From Pseudopyrenochaeta lycopersici (lineage: Eukaryota; Ascomycota; Dothideomycetes; Pleosporales; Pseudopyrenochaetaceae), in contig NHZP01000073.1 of NCBI GenBank assembly GCA_003313425.1, positions 124,001 to 188,000 of the forward strand: a stretch of 64,000 nucleotides of DNA. Reading direction: 5' to 3'. A program made the translations under genes and the position numbers. Every line of letters begins with the position of its first letter. Position 1 is the stretch's first letter. Below are positions 47,042 to 56,837 of this stretch, one piece after another. The notes beneath the pieces are model-generated. The model searched no databases. It was not told the DNA's origin and saw only the letters and a list, made by a program, of their open reading frames with translations.

Positions 47042-47514
47042 ATACCTTCTGGTGCGTCGCCGGCTCATACATGGGTAACCTGTTTAGCATAGTAAGAATA
47101 CCTTACCGTACTCGACAAGCAAGTTGTGCAGACAACGTTGGAGAATCTGAATTAATAAGCAAGGTGAAGCAGACAGGATAGGTCTCTTAATTATTCAGTT
47201 TGGCAGAAGTTTCACCCACTTCAAAACCCGTGTGCTGGAGGCGGAAAATTGCATCAGCAATGCCAGGACATAAGATTGGTTAGATGAGTTTCAGTGTCAG
47301 TTTAGTACCAGCCGTTATTCCTCACTCTTGCTGATTGCCCTGATCGCCAAGTGCTAGTCCCTACCACTATTATGAGCAATTATGCGTCCATGCGAAGTGA
47401 CCTTGACTTATTGAGTCGACGTTCCCGTGGTAGGGATACGGAGAGCGTTGCCACTGACAAGACTCTTGAGGATATGTATGGCTCAAAGAAAGAATAAGTT
47501 GATTCGCGGGGAAA

Positions 47515-47610
47515 GTGACTGCGCCTCCGAAACCCCAAAATGCGCCAACTGCGCCGGCCCACACAAAGCCAGTGATAGAGGTTGCCCTGAATACAAGAGA
47601 CTGCTGTTGT
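47515..47610 (+). pseudogene. LINE ORF1 zinc-knuckle scrap
   Basis: The plus strand reads KCANCAGPHKASDRGCPEY, a C-x2-C-x4-H-x4-C knuckle typical of ORF1 of Tad/I-type non-LTR retrotransposons. It ends exactly where the duplicated module copy begins, so the retrotransposon relic marks the left junction of the duplication. Confidence 0.65.
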
Positions 47611-48222
47611 CAACGGTATGAAAGCAACGCAGAGGCTGTATGTCGTACGGCAGTAAATAGGAACGTAGCCCAGATTGCCCAGGGAGGGAACTGCAAAATG
47701 CGCAATATTCGAGCGAGCTGATCAAAAAACCAGTCAGCTGGAATGGAGGTCTTGTTTGGGAGGTCTTACATTGGTGCCAACGAGAAGTTGCAGGTTGCAA
47801 AGCGCAACGATATCCAGCCAGTATATTTGGCTTTTGGAGTGATGCGCCTGTACGGCTGCGATAACACCAGATACTGATAGTCCTATTTGAAGAAAGCCGA
47901 ATACAGCCGCTACTCTCCTTCCCCAGACATAGTTGTATACCGAAACTTCATTCGGCCTTGTCCTTTCGCGCAGCTGGACGTCGAAGTACATTAGCACGAT
48001 GCTGAGTATGATGGAACCTGAGAAGCAGACGAGGAAGCAGATGAGAGAGATGAGCGCCATTTCAAGAACAGAGGGGACAGCGGTGCTGCACCAGCGTGGA
48101 AAGGCACCCCCGTTATATACCCCCCCCCCCCCCCCAAAGATGCCGCTGCTTCGCATGCCTGAGCTCTTGTACAGGGGTTTAGCGTCACACCTCAGCAAGA
48201 GTGCCGCATGTATGAGCTTCAT
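47611..48222 (-). pseudogene. Truncated copy of the seven-TM gene
   Basis: Exon 1 (47770-48222) and exon 2 are readable with MALISLICFLVCF and VAAVFGFLQIGLSVSGVIAA kept. Intron 2 is shortened to about 30 nt, too short to splice. Exon 3 is cut after about 10 codons at 47611; exon 4 is absent. The glycine run is one codon shorter than in the first copy. Confidence 0.8.
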
Positions 48223-49444
48223 TAATGCCTTGGTGCATGAATGATGTTGATCGTTGTACCACTTCTGGATGCTGTTGCACCTGGTCTACAGAGTGTGAGC
48301 GAATAGCCCCTGTGCAGCGATTCATTGCTGTGCCACATGATGGTTACATAGGCAGGGTGAGCCTTGTCTCCATATAACAGGTATTTCAAGGGACGACATG
48401 GTCAAGGGTTGCGTTGTTCGGAGGCGCTGAAGAGAGCTGTCCTGTGTGCTGAGAGGTGAGGTGTTGCCTCATGTGTGTAAGCCCACGATGAGCCCGTATA
48501 GACAGTGGCCGTGAATCCTTGCTTGTAGCTACACAGGGATACTGCGCATTATTGCTTCATAACTGAGGAGGGATCGATGATCTGCTATGTGACAAGGCGA
48601 AGTCCATGTGGCGGACTGTCTCGTTGTCACAATAGAGAGCATAGGTCATGTCGTGGGACTGGTAGGGGCTGATCGACCTCTTTTTCTTGTTACCTAAATG
48701 ACTCCTGAGCATCTCAGGGGCCATATGTCATGCAACCCAAGTGGCTGAGCCCCTCTCTCATGTTCAGCTACATGCCCTGGGTTTCGAAGACGTTATAATC
48801 CCACGGCCTTAGAATAAGAGGGCAGTGAGTACGTCTGAATGGCCTCCGATAGCAATACTATATGCTGGATCACGCAGATGGACTGTTCTAGGAGAAAATA
48901 GCCCACTGATACGAACAATTACCTTTAATTGTTCCCAACCCTGCTCCAGATACTGCACCTCGTATATCCGCAACAGACCTGGACATGTGCGCTTACCCGA
49001 ACCCAATCCTAGCCGGCTTTGCTCCCGCGGCATGACATCTCTTAAATAGACGCCTTTCTTTCCCATACAAAACGTTCCACTTATCCGTTTACAACTCCCA
49101 CAAAGACCAAATTTGTTCAACATCACCTGCTGTTAACATGCCCTTTAACTTTAGTATCCTATGCGACCTCCTCAACGAACTGGACCAAAACCGTGCCAGA
49201 AAATCATCAAGAACGCGTAATACCCTGGGTCCTAGCCCTGAAATAATTGTTTCCTGGTTCAACAAGCATGATGAAATTATTCCGCGAGAAGGACAAGGAG
49301 CCGTTGCCTTCTTATCATGTCTATTTCCAGAGCGAAGGGCAGACCGTGTCTTCGATCTGCGGGAAAATCGCCTCGAATCAATCATCAAGCAAGCCCAAGG
49401 GATCGGTGAGACACGTTTACAGCAATTACAAAGTTGGAGGACTA
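47611..49444. repeat. Duplicated block, second copy of the seven-TM/HET/ligase module
   Basis: This block matches 4677-7083 at very high identity and in the same orientation. Two differences are large. A 31-bp deletion near 47655 lies within intron 2 of the seven-TM gene, and the segment equivalent to about 5790-6383 is replaced by roughly 60 bp. The left edge abuts a LINE ORF1 scrap and the right edge falls inside the ligase gene at GGACTAG. Confidence 0.9.
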
Positions 49445-49449
49445 GTTAA
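49138..49449 (+). pseudogene. DNA ligase N-terminal fragment (duplicate)
   Basis: The first 102 codons of the ligase at 6778 are repeated with few changes (a cluster near residues 30-40 reads LGPSPEIIVSW instead of LNSITEIVVSW), then the frame ends two codons after the break point. It lacks the whole catalytic core, including the KYDG nucleophile motif. The 105-codon minus-strand frame upstream (48809-49126) is also kept. Confidence 0.9.
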
Positions 49450-49629
49450 TGTCCAAACTCGATTCTAACGTGTTCAGCGCCCGGTATAAATCGATCCATT
49501 CCTGCATAGGGAAGAGCAATATTCTGAGCCTAAAACCTTCGATGAACGGCGACGCTAAATCAAATATGAACCAAAGCAGCTTAGTTAAGACCCTAGCCAG
49601 CCCTAATTCCTTCCCTCGTAGTCAGCATT

Positions 49630-52509
49630 TCACTCGTCGTCACCGTCATCAGAACTGTCATGGAACAGGGAGAATCTGTCCCAGTCAGCCGAACGAAGGC
49701 CGTGAAAGCTGAAAGACTCCTGTGAGCTTTGATCCTGACTGCGATAGTTAGACTGCGGCGATCTTCGAAACTGCGAGGAGAATTCAGAAATGGTGCTGTC
49801 ATCTTCGGACTCGTCGTCGGTGTCAGCCTCAAAGATGTCTCTATCGCACCCATTGTGGCGTAGACGCCACCAGCTACCCATCGGCAGAGATCCGCGTCCA
49901 TAACCTAAGACGAACTTATGTTTGTAAGAGCCCCCTCCCCCAGAGTTATGTCTGGGGTCTACGGGGAAAGAGTCTTCATCACCTGGCTCCGAATTCGAAT
50001 CGCTACCGAGTTTCACATCCGCATTACCACTGATTTTAGGAAAGTATTTCTTACTAGGGCGTCGCAAAAAAAGGCAAAGCGTTGTGGGTTTCGAATACTC
50101 GTGAAGTTTTGCCTTTGGGAAGCTTCTCAACACACTCTTATATTCGCGAAACTCGACAAACTCATCGATATCCTCCGCAAACTTCCAGTCCTGGAGAACC
50201 ATCGGTAAGGATGCTGGGGCCGAATGCGGTCTTCTGCCAACTAGGGACCAGCTGTGCATCCGGCTCAGCACTTCCGCAGAATCCCACCTATTGGTCTTGA
50301 AGGTCATGCCGAAACAAAAGTTGATCTTTGATGTGTAGGGCTCATTGTCTTGCTTCTCTACTGGCGCTGTAAAGAATACCGAGAGTGGAATGTTTGCTAC
50401 CTCCGAGTGCAGATACAGATAAAAGAGAGCAAGAAACGTTTCTCCTTCAGGTTCTGCTCTTGCCACAATTGGATTGTACATGAAGATGTGTCTTGTGGTG
50501 AAAAATGACGAACAAGAAGACAGGTTATTCAGAAAAGCCATAAGCCTGGACAATTCTGTATCGCTGAGGTCAAAGGCTGCAGCTTCGGCGGAAAGCTTTT
50601 GCATATGAGCACTGAATCCCGGCCTCAAGGTCTGGTTCTCTGTAATCTGTGAGCAGCACAAGCGAAGAAAATTTTCAAAAGCTCGTCTGCGCACTTTTAA
50701 TGACTCAAAAGGAGACTCAGGAGTGTATTCGCTTCGAAATTGGTCCTTCGAAAGGTCGAAATGTTCAAACACAAAATCCTGAACATAACTTGTCAGAAAT
50801 GTGTTTTCCGGAGGCTCCCAAGAGACTGTGAGAAATTTCCACACGTCCGTAATCGAGCTCGAGTCCTTGATCTTAGACCTTTCAAGTGCCCAGTCAAACT
50901 CCTTTGCCAGAAGCGCTTGAAAACAGCCCAACGCCAGTGCTTTGTGGCCAAGTGTCATGAAGAGCTCCCTCGACGACACGCGTAGAAGTTGGAGTCCTTT
51001 TGGCCCTAGGAAGAACTCTCGAACAGACTCATGGATGACTTGGACAACCCCTGCCGATTCAACAACCTCGAAAAGGCCGCCTGAGAGATCTACAATTCTC
51101 TTCTTTAGGCGAGAAAGGGAGTTGTACGAAAGGTTTACGTCCTCAATCGCTATTTGGGTGTTGGAAGCTTGAAAAGATAGAGCGGTGGAGAATTCCCGAA
51201 GCGTCAGCGGCCGAAAAGCACAAAAGATCCATTGGGCAATACGTATCAAGTCCTGGCGCTCATCCGCGTACATGTCCGTGTTTGAAAATATCTCGTCAAA
51301 CAGATCATCAAGCTTTGCGGGTATTGAGCTGAATAATTCCTTCAGCTGCGCCTCGTCCTTGCCTTGATCCACTCCTTTGATCAGTCGTTTGGAGACAAGC
51401 ACAGCCCAGAGGAAGACTCCATTTGCTCTAGATATCAGTTCTTCGCGAATAGCAGGAAATGTGGAGTCTTTTCCATCGGCAAGCTCAGTCTCGACATATT
51501 CACGAATGTCAGCGTTGTTCTGTTTATCCAGTTGAAGCTCCAGGCCATGTCCCGATCGCAGGCTAATATTAGGGTAGTACCGGCTGCTCCAGCACACTCT
51601 CAGCTCCGCTCCAGAGGCCCTTGCATCAGCAATTGACGCTTCGAATCTGCGAATGACTTGTCTGACTTCTTCCTCCTCACACTCGTCGAGGGCGTCCACC
51701 ATTATTTCAATGCGTCTAGGCTGCTTTTGGCCAATAATGGTGTGAAAGAAGTCGGCAACTTCAGCTAGTCGCCAAGATACCTTTCCGTTTTGGCTGCGAA
51801 GTTCCTTTTCGAGAAATTCTGGAAGAAATTCGCACATCGCCAATGGCATCTCATGCAATAAGTTGTGCAGGAGAGTGATGTAAAGCCCCACTGGTGCTTT
51901 CTCCACAGCCGAACCACGAGCGTTGAAGAAGAAGCTGAGATAGACAACTGCAGGATTGGAAACAGGACCCTTTCGTTTTAGGAATAGGCTCTTCATCAGC
52001 GTGGATTTTCCGGATCCTGGCTTTCCTTTTATCCACAGGAGCGTATTTAAACCGTGTTCCCACGATTTGTATATTGAGTTGGCGTAAATCCAGGTACAAG
52101 TGTCTCCAGCCGGCCGCTCGATGTTTGCCTCTCTGACGCCCATTTCGGGGAACGACAGCGACTTGAGGCAGCGCGACGTAGCGCCATAGTATGCCTTTTT
52201 GGCCTGCTTCTCGAGTTCTTTGCGCTTATCGCGTGTTTTGCGTGATCTTTTGACGCGATAACGGGTAATTTCCTTTAGTAAATCTTTTTGATCTGTCATT
52301 TCGAGATATTTAGAGATAGCTGCATGTGCCCGCTCCTTCTCAGACTCTTCATTACAATGAATCTTGAATTGATAGAGGGCGGTCGATAGGATATCATCGG
52401 GAGTAGATGGCCCTCCATCCGACTCAGAATCCGAGCTCGAGTCCGATACGGCCTCTGCCTCGAATGACACTGGCCCAGCCGCTGGTTGTTCAACCAGCTC
52501 ATTCGCCAT
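49630..52509 (-). CDS. NACHT-domain NLR (STAND) protein, 959 codons
   Basis: One exon. A low-complexity acidic N-terminal stretch is followed by a basic helix KRSRKTRDKRKELEKQAKK (about 88-105). The NACHT P-loop is GKPGSGKST at 162-170 and Walker B is EIMVDALDECEEE at 268-280. A winged-helix part follows with AQWIFCAFRPLTLREF and VIHESVREFFLGPKGLQLL. No ankyrin, WD40 or TPR repeats follow; instead about 400 residues end in an acidic tail DDESEDDS and DSSDDGDDE. Such proteins sense a ligand, oligomerise and activate the N-terminal effector, usually in allorecognition. The effector here is the SesB-like hydrolase immediately upstream in the same frame, separated only by two stop codons. Confidence 0.8.
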   Translation of the reverse strand: MANELVEQPAAGPVSFEAEAVSDSSSDSESDGGPSTPDDILSTALYQFKIHCNEESEKERAHAAISKYLEMTDQKDLLKEITRYRVKRSRKTRDKRKELEKQAKKAYYGATSRCLKSLSFPEMGVREANIERPAGDTCTWIYANSIYKSWEHGLNTLLWIKGKPGSGKSTLMKSLFLKRKGPVSNPAVVYLSFFFNARGSAVEKAPVGLYITLLHNLLHEMPLAMCEFLPEFLEKELRSQNGKVSWRLAEVADFFHTIIGQKQPRRIEIMVDALDECEEEEVRQVIRRFEASIADARASGAELRVCWSSRYYPNISLRSGHGLELQLDKQNNADIREYVETELADGKDSTFPAIREELISRANGVFLWAVLVSKRLIKGVDQGKDEAQLKELFSSIPAKLDDLFDEIFSNTDMYADERQDLIRIAQWIFCAFRPLTLREFSTALSFQASNTQIAIEDVNLSYNSLSRLKKRIVDLSGGLFEVVESAGVVQVIHESVREFFLGPKGLQLLRVSSRELFMTLGHKALALGCFQALLAKEFDWALERSKIKDSSSITDVWKFLTVSWEPPENTFLTSYVQDFVFEHFDLSKDQFRSEYTPESPFESLKVRRRAFENFLRLCCSQITENQTLRPGFSAHMQKLSAEAAAFDLSDTELSRLMAFLNNLSSCSSFFTTRHIFMYNPIVARAEPEGETFLALFYLYLHSEVANIPLSVFFTAPVEKQDNEPYTSKINFCFGMTFKTNRWDSAEVLSRMHSWSLVGRRPHSAPASLPMVLQDWKFAEDIDEFVEFREYKSVLRSFPKAKLHEYSKPTTLCLFLRRPSKKYFPKISGNADVKLGSDSNSEPGDEDSFPVDPRHNSGGGGSYKHKFVLGYGRGSLPMGSWWRLRHNGCDRDIFEADTDDESEDDSTISEFSSQFRRSPQSNYRSQDQSSQESFSFHGLRSADWDRFSLFHDSSDDGDDE

Positions 52510-53480
52510 GCGTTGGGCGCTTTGGATGTCCTTAGCTCATACCGACTACGCGTCTTGGGTATTGGTAGCTGAATACCTGATCTCAGCCTCCCATCTCGTC
52601 AGCTCTCCGAGTAATCTTTTGAAACCTGTGTCCTCGGCAGAGGCAAACTTGACCATCTCCCGATGGTTGGCGCGAATGCTGATGGAGTTGTAGCCGGGGA
52701 ACGTGGCCGAACCTTTTGCGACAACGACTCCGACAACGGGTAGCGGCAGTCCTTCAAAGAAACAAGTAACATATAGCTGCCTGTCACTTTCTCTCAAATT
52801 TCGAATCATGGACAAGAAACGAATCTGAATGGATTCGAGGAGCTGGTCGTCCGTCTCCAGGATTGTGAGGAGGCTTTTGTTCGTTGATTTTACAATTCCC
52901 AACCCGGTAGCAGGAATTTTGGCCCAATCAGCCATCCAAGATCCCGTATGCGGCGTCCCCATGAGTACTATCGCCTTTGTACAATTGAAAATGCTCCTAA
53001 GATGAGATTCGGGGTTGTTCCTCGACAGCAAAAGCGCCTCTTTGCATATTAGGCCGCCCAAGCTATGCGCTACGAATATTATAGGCCGCGACGCCGCATT
53101 ATTACTCGCTCTATCCGTCGTCAAGTCATTAAGAAGATTAGTCGCGTGGTCAATCACCCGGTCCGTCGATGCTACCGACTTTCTCAGCACGTAGGCGTCG
53201 TAGCCGTAGGTGAGAATACGCGCCTTGCCGAGCCGTGGCGGGAGCAGCGTCTTCGGCCATGGTTCCTTTTGTCCTTCGGCCGTCCAGGTGCATGTTCTAT
53301 CCCCCGTCAGGCCATGGACGAAGCAGATGTCGACTGTAGCGCCCGCGCAGTCGTGCAGAACTTACTAACCCTATCGACTTTGACCGGGTACCATTGTTCA
53401 CCCTGTATCCGGGCTCCGCGGAAGTGGGACTGGACCCATTCGTCATGCTTCTTAGCTTTGGCGGCTTCCTCGTGGGGTTC
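52510..53480 (-). pseudogene. SesB-like alpha/beta hydrolase effector domain, split from NACHT by stops
   Basis: From about 53361 to 52546 one frame encodes VDICFVHGLTGDRTCTW, LLPPRLGKARILTYGYDAYV, then FVAHSLGGLICKEALLLS (nucleophile Ser), IVLMGTPHTGSWMADWAK and FFEGLPLPVVGVVVAKGSAT. This is the SesB esterase/lipase type used as effector in fungal NLRs. The frame ends at TAG after NTQDA, then two codons, then TGA, then AKDIQSAQRM straight into the NACHT ORF, all in the same phase. Upstream, HDEWVQSHFRGARIQGEQWY ends one base out of frame at 53361. As read, the gene is interrupted twice; the first exon is unresolved. Confidence 0.75.
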
Positions 53481-53748
53481 TCAAACATATCCTGACTTTG
53501 TATGGGTCTGTTACCGTTTTCGCAATTCCGATCCAGTTAATGTCTTTAGTATTGGCGTGGCTGTTGCCGCCGCAAAAGACTGCATTGCGAAATGCGAAGA
53601 CCTTGAGATTGATTTCGACATGCTCCTTGCTGTCGTACCACTCCTCCTTGTGTATCGAGGTCTCACTCCTGTCGTATCAGGCCTAGAATGTGGCAAGGTA
53701 TGGCAATTATGAAGGGAGAAGAACACGATCAAACAAATCCACCGGCAC

Positions 53749-53769
53749 CAGTGTGAGGAATGGATGGAT
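53749..53769 (+). repeat. hAT left terminal inverted repeat
   Basis: CAGTGTGAGGAATGGATGG followed by AT; repeated inverted at the other end. Confidence 0.85.
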
Positions 53770-53897
53770 ATGGAAGCGCATCCATTTGCCAACTGGGGCT
53801 TGGATGGATGTTGGAAAAATTTCCGGAAACATCCGAAATCACTTATGCAAGATAACGTCACCGATTTTTTTTACTACTATATAGGTTATATTTTAGT

Positions 53898-56330
53898 TTA
53901 TTTGAGCGTAATAATGTTTGCCTTATCCCAAGAATGCAAACACTGAGCTGCTTGTATCGTAGGCTGTTCAAGATGATTGCGTCGGGTCGTAATCATGAGC
54001 CCCAATCGGCTGAATACACGCTCGGGCTCATCGCTCATTGCTGGAATGGAGAGAATATCGAACGCCATTTGAGCCAGATGCGGGTATTCATTACTGCCAA
54101 TAGTTCGCCACCATTCAAGCGGAAGTCTAAGGTCAGTTGGCTCTTGGTTGCTATATCGCTCAAACTCATCCGGGATGGCTACTTTCTGGACTTTACTTCG
54201 TGCCTTAGCTAGGCTTTTTGCGCGATTGTGAAATGTTTCCAGCGTGTCCGGTTCGTGTGTCGTTGCCTTTTTTACCGGTGATATAGTATCTGAGACGGGT
54301 AGTTGCTTATAGGTGGAATTCCATAGCGATTTGACTGCCTTTCTGCCAGTCGTAATCCACGACTTCCTGTTTGCCCATTGAGACTCAATAACTCTCCAGG
54401 TATAGGCAGGATGCAGCACAGCTGCTGCAAGATATGCCGGTGAATCGCCGAGTTTTGCGTAGTACTCTTCAGCTCTATCCAGAGCAAGCTTAATCTGCGC
54501 AGCGAAATGCCATTGGCCTTCGGTCGTAGCCGGCGAAGCATGTTTGTAACGATCGTATGCGGCCGTAAGTTCCTCAACAATGAATTCAAGATCAAATTGA
54601 ACTTTGCTGATCCCACAGGATTTGCCATCTCCCGGCTGGCCTTGGAGATCCACTGTTGCAAGCCAACAAGGCTCTAAAAGTTTTTGATACTGGATCAAGA
54701 TATCCCAGTCTTCTGCATTAAGCATATCTCTCAGAATGGTATTCTGGGAATGATCTTCATCCCGAGTCCAGTGTCTTTTGGACTTCTCTTTTCCGATACG
54801 TTGGTGCTCAGATGTTAAGAAGTCCTCAAAAGGGGCTCGTAGCTTGAGAAGCGTCTTGATCTCGTCGTAGATACTGTTCCAGCGGGTGTCGTTGCTTCTA
54901 TGGAGCTCTCGTATTTTGATCGTATGCCACTCGGTTGAATCGATAATGGATTTGAAGTATTTAAATTGGGCATGATGCCATCGTTTTCGTCTTTGTGGAC
55001 TTGCGTATGTCCAAACGATTAGATTATGAGCCTTGCCAACAGGTCCTGTTCGCCTCCACCGATTCAATTCCTCCTTTAGATTTGCCGGCACCGAGCCTTC
55101 AAATTCAAAGAGGTTCTTATCAAAGCCAAACAAGAGATGGCGGGCAATAAGGTTGATAACATGGCCTGCGCAGCGCAGGCGACGTTCGTCGGGATCGAAA
55201 CCAAATTGTCCTCCGATCGTTTTCATTGCTGAATCGTTATTTGAAGCATTGTCGAGGATGAAATAGCCGAGCTTATCTTGAATGCCAAAGTCCTTGATTA
55301 CAGAAATAACTTGCTCTGCAATGTCTATACCCGCATGCGAGTCAGTTTGCTCGGGAGTTGCTAGTAGGATCGTTTTTGACTGAAATTCCGCATTGATAAA
55401 GTGAGCAACGATGCCGTTGAGCGAGAGGCAGTTGCCAGAAGTCCAAAGGTCGAAGGATATGTGGATTTTGCTTATGGATTCCTGCAACTCCTGTTTGATT
55501 TTGGCCTTATGAGTGTTGTAGCCTTTCATGATCCAGTCTTTGACAGTCTTTCCGCTGGGTATTGCATCCTTTGCACGAGGCGATAGATAAGCAAGAAGAT
55601 CGTGAAATGGCTCGCTATCAACCTGCCGAAATGACACATTGTCATAGACAATCCATCGGATGAGAAGCTTTTGGAAGGTGGCTTCATCGAAGGCCAAAGC
55701 CAGCGCATTTAAGATCTCCTGCTCTCGGGACTCGTTGGTATCCAGGTCCGCTGGCACCGACACCCCCCTTCTTCTGAAGGGGAAAATTTCCCTATCTCTG
55801 GTCCAAGTTTTGCCGTGAACCTGGCGGATGTGTTCGATTACATTCGTGCTTCCGCTGTCAACCTTGTAATGATGAGCGTGACATGCTTGTGAAACTTTAT
55901 CGGAAGTGTGGCAGCGAACACATAGCCACCAGCGGGCACCGGTCAGGGTATGTTCAGTTGGTACGCCAAATTTCCATATAGGTGAGTTGAGTCTGGCTGT
56001 ACGCCTTGAAATTGGAATGCTGAAGCCAGGAAGTTGAGACCAGTCAATACAATCGTACTTGAATTTTGATTCTTTATCCGGAATGGCGTCGCCTGTACGC
56101 GAATTTGTTGGCTCCCTTGGGTGACTTGGGGCATCTGAAGCAGTATCAGAAGCAACGTCTAGCGATGACGCTGAGGACGACGTTGGTGACGACGGTATCG
56201 AGAGATGCTCAGGATGAGCTTGCTGCACTTTCTTCATAATACAGAACCACCCATATGATGGACAGTTAGAAAGTTGAATATGGAAGAATCCATGGGCCCG
56301 CAGCGATATTTGTAAATATGGTGATAGCAC
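53898..56330 (-). CDS. hAT-family transposase, full-length
   Basis: An uninterrupted 810-codon frame. The zinc finger (BED type) reads CVRCHTSDK with later HIRQVH near residues 135-172. Catalytic blocks are all present: KIHISFDLWTSGNCLSLNG (first Asp), GYFILDNASNNDSAM (second Asp), RRLRCAGHVINLIARHLLF, then the C-terminal dimerisation block IPAMSDEPERVFSRLGLMIT with the Glu, ending SWDKANIITLK. The start Met is uncertain: MKKVQQAHPEHLS about 31 codons in is a good alternative. Coding capacity looks intact, so the element may be active or recently active. Confidence 0.85.
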   Translation of the reverse strand: MLSPYLQISLRAHGFFHIQLSNCPSYGWFCIMKKVQQAHPEHLSIPSSPTSSSASSLDVASDTASDAPSHPREPTNSRTGDAIPDKESKFKYDCIDWSQLPGFSIPISRRTARLNSPIWKFGVPTEHTLTGARWWLCVRCHTSDKVSQACHAHHYKVDSGSTNVIEHIRQVHGKTWTRDREIFPFRRRGVSVPADLDTNESREQEILNALALAFDEATFQKLLIRWIVYDNVSFRQVDSEPFHDLLAYLSPRAKDAIPSGKTVKDWIMKGYNTHKAKIKQELQESISKIHISFDLWTSGNCLSLNGIVAHFINAEFQSKTILLATPEQTDSHAGIDIAEQVISVIKDFGIQDKLGYFILDNASNNDSAMKTIGGQFGFDPDERRLRCAGHVINLIARHLLFGFDKNLFEFEGSVPANLKEELNRWRRTGPVGKAHNLIVWTYASPQRRKRWHHAQFKYFKSIIDSTEWHTIKIRELHRSNDTRWNSIYDEIKTLLKLRAPFEDFLTSEHQRIGKEKSKRHWTRDEDHSQNTILRDMLNAEDWDILIQYQKLLEPCWLATVDLQGQPGDGKSCGISKVQFDLEFIVEELTAAYDRYKHASPATTEGQWHFAAQIKLALDRAEEYYAKLGDSPAYLAAAVLHPAYTWRVIESQWANRKSWITTGRKAVKSLWNSTYKQLPVSDTISPVKKATTHEPDTLETFHNRAKSLAKARSKVQKVAIPDEFERYSNQEPTDLRLPLEWWRTIGSNEYPHLAQMAFDILSIPAMSDEPERVFSRLGLMITTRRNHLEQPTIQAAQCLHSWDKANIITLK

Positions 56331-56816
56331 AATGGAATGTGATAACCCCTGAACCCCTGCATATATTGAATGTGATATTGAATGTGATAGTGGAGCTGTG
56401 GAGGCGATGGCTGAGTGATGGTGGAGGTGAAATCGTGTGCGGACGCTGTTACGGATCTGTTAGATATAGCAGACTCAAGGCTTCTGTGTGAGGCAGTATG
56501 ATGAGGTACGACATACTCTATTCAGATATGTTGCAGTAGCTAGGATTAGTATATCATGATCAGGGTGTTGCATGAAGTAGAGGTGGCAGAGATGTAGGAT
56601 GCAGAAAGATAGATCCTAATTAGGACAGAGCGCGTTTGCGCGCCATCCTAAGTAGGCAATTTACCGTGGTACAAAAGGGCTAGGCAATGGCGTGGTGTTA
56701 CTCAAGTATCACAGGACAGTCCCGTGACAGACGCCTTGAAATGGATGGATGTGGATATCCATTCCGCATCTGGATAACCGAGATTTGGATGGCTTTTCCA
56801 AGCACATCCATTTCAG

Positions 56817-56837
56817 ATCCATCCATTCCTCACACTG
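56817..56837 (-). repeat. hAT right terminal inverted repeat
   Basis: The reverse complement begins CAGTGTGAGGAATGGATGG, matching the left end. Confidence 0.85.

Larger units (their letters stand above)
53749..56837 (-). mobile_element. hAT DNA transposon, nearly complete, with terminal inverted repeats
   Basis: Both ends carry the inverted repeat CAGTGTGAGGAATGGATGG: left from 53749 inward, right ending at 56837 on the other strand. About 3.1 kb. The single transposase gene occupies 53898-56330. The 8-bp flanks (ACCGGCAC and GCCGCAGC) do not match, so there is no recognisable target-site duplication. Confidence 0.85.

Noticed and set aside
49918..51636. Several plus-strand frames of 60-96 codons
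   Set aside because: All lie opposite the uninterrupted NACHT ORF and look like its shadows.
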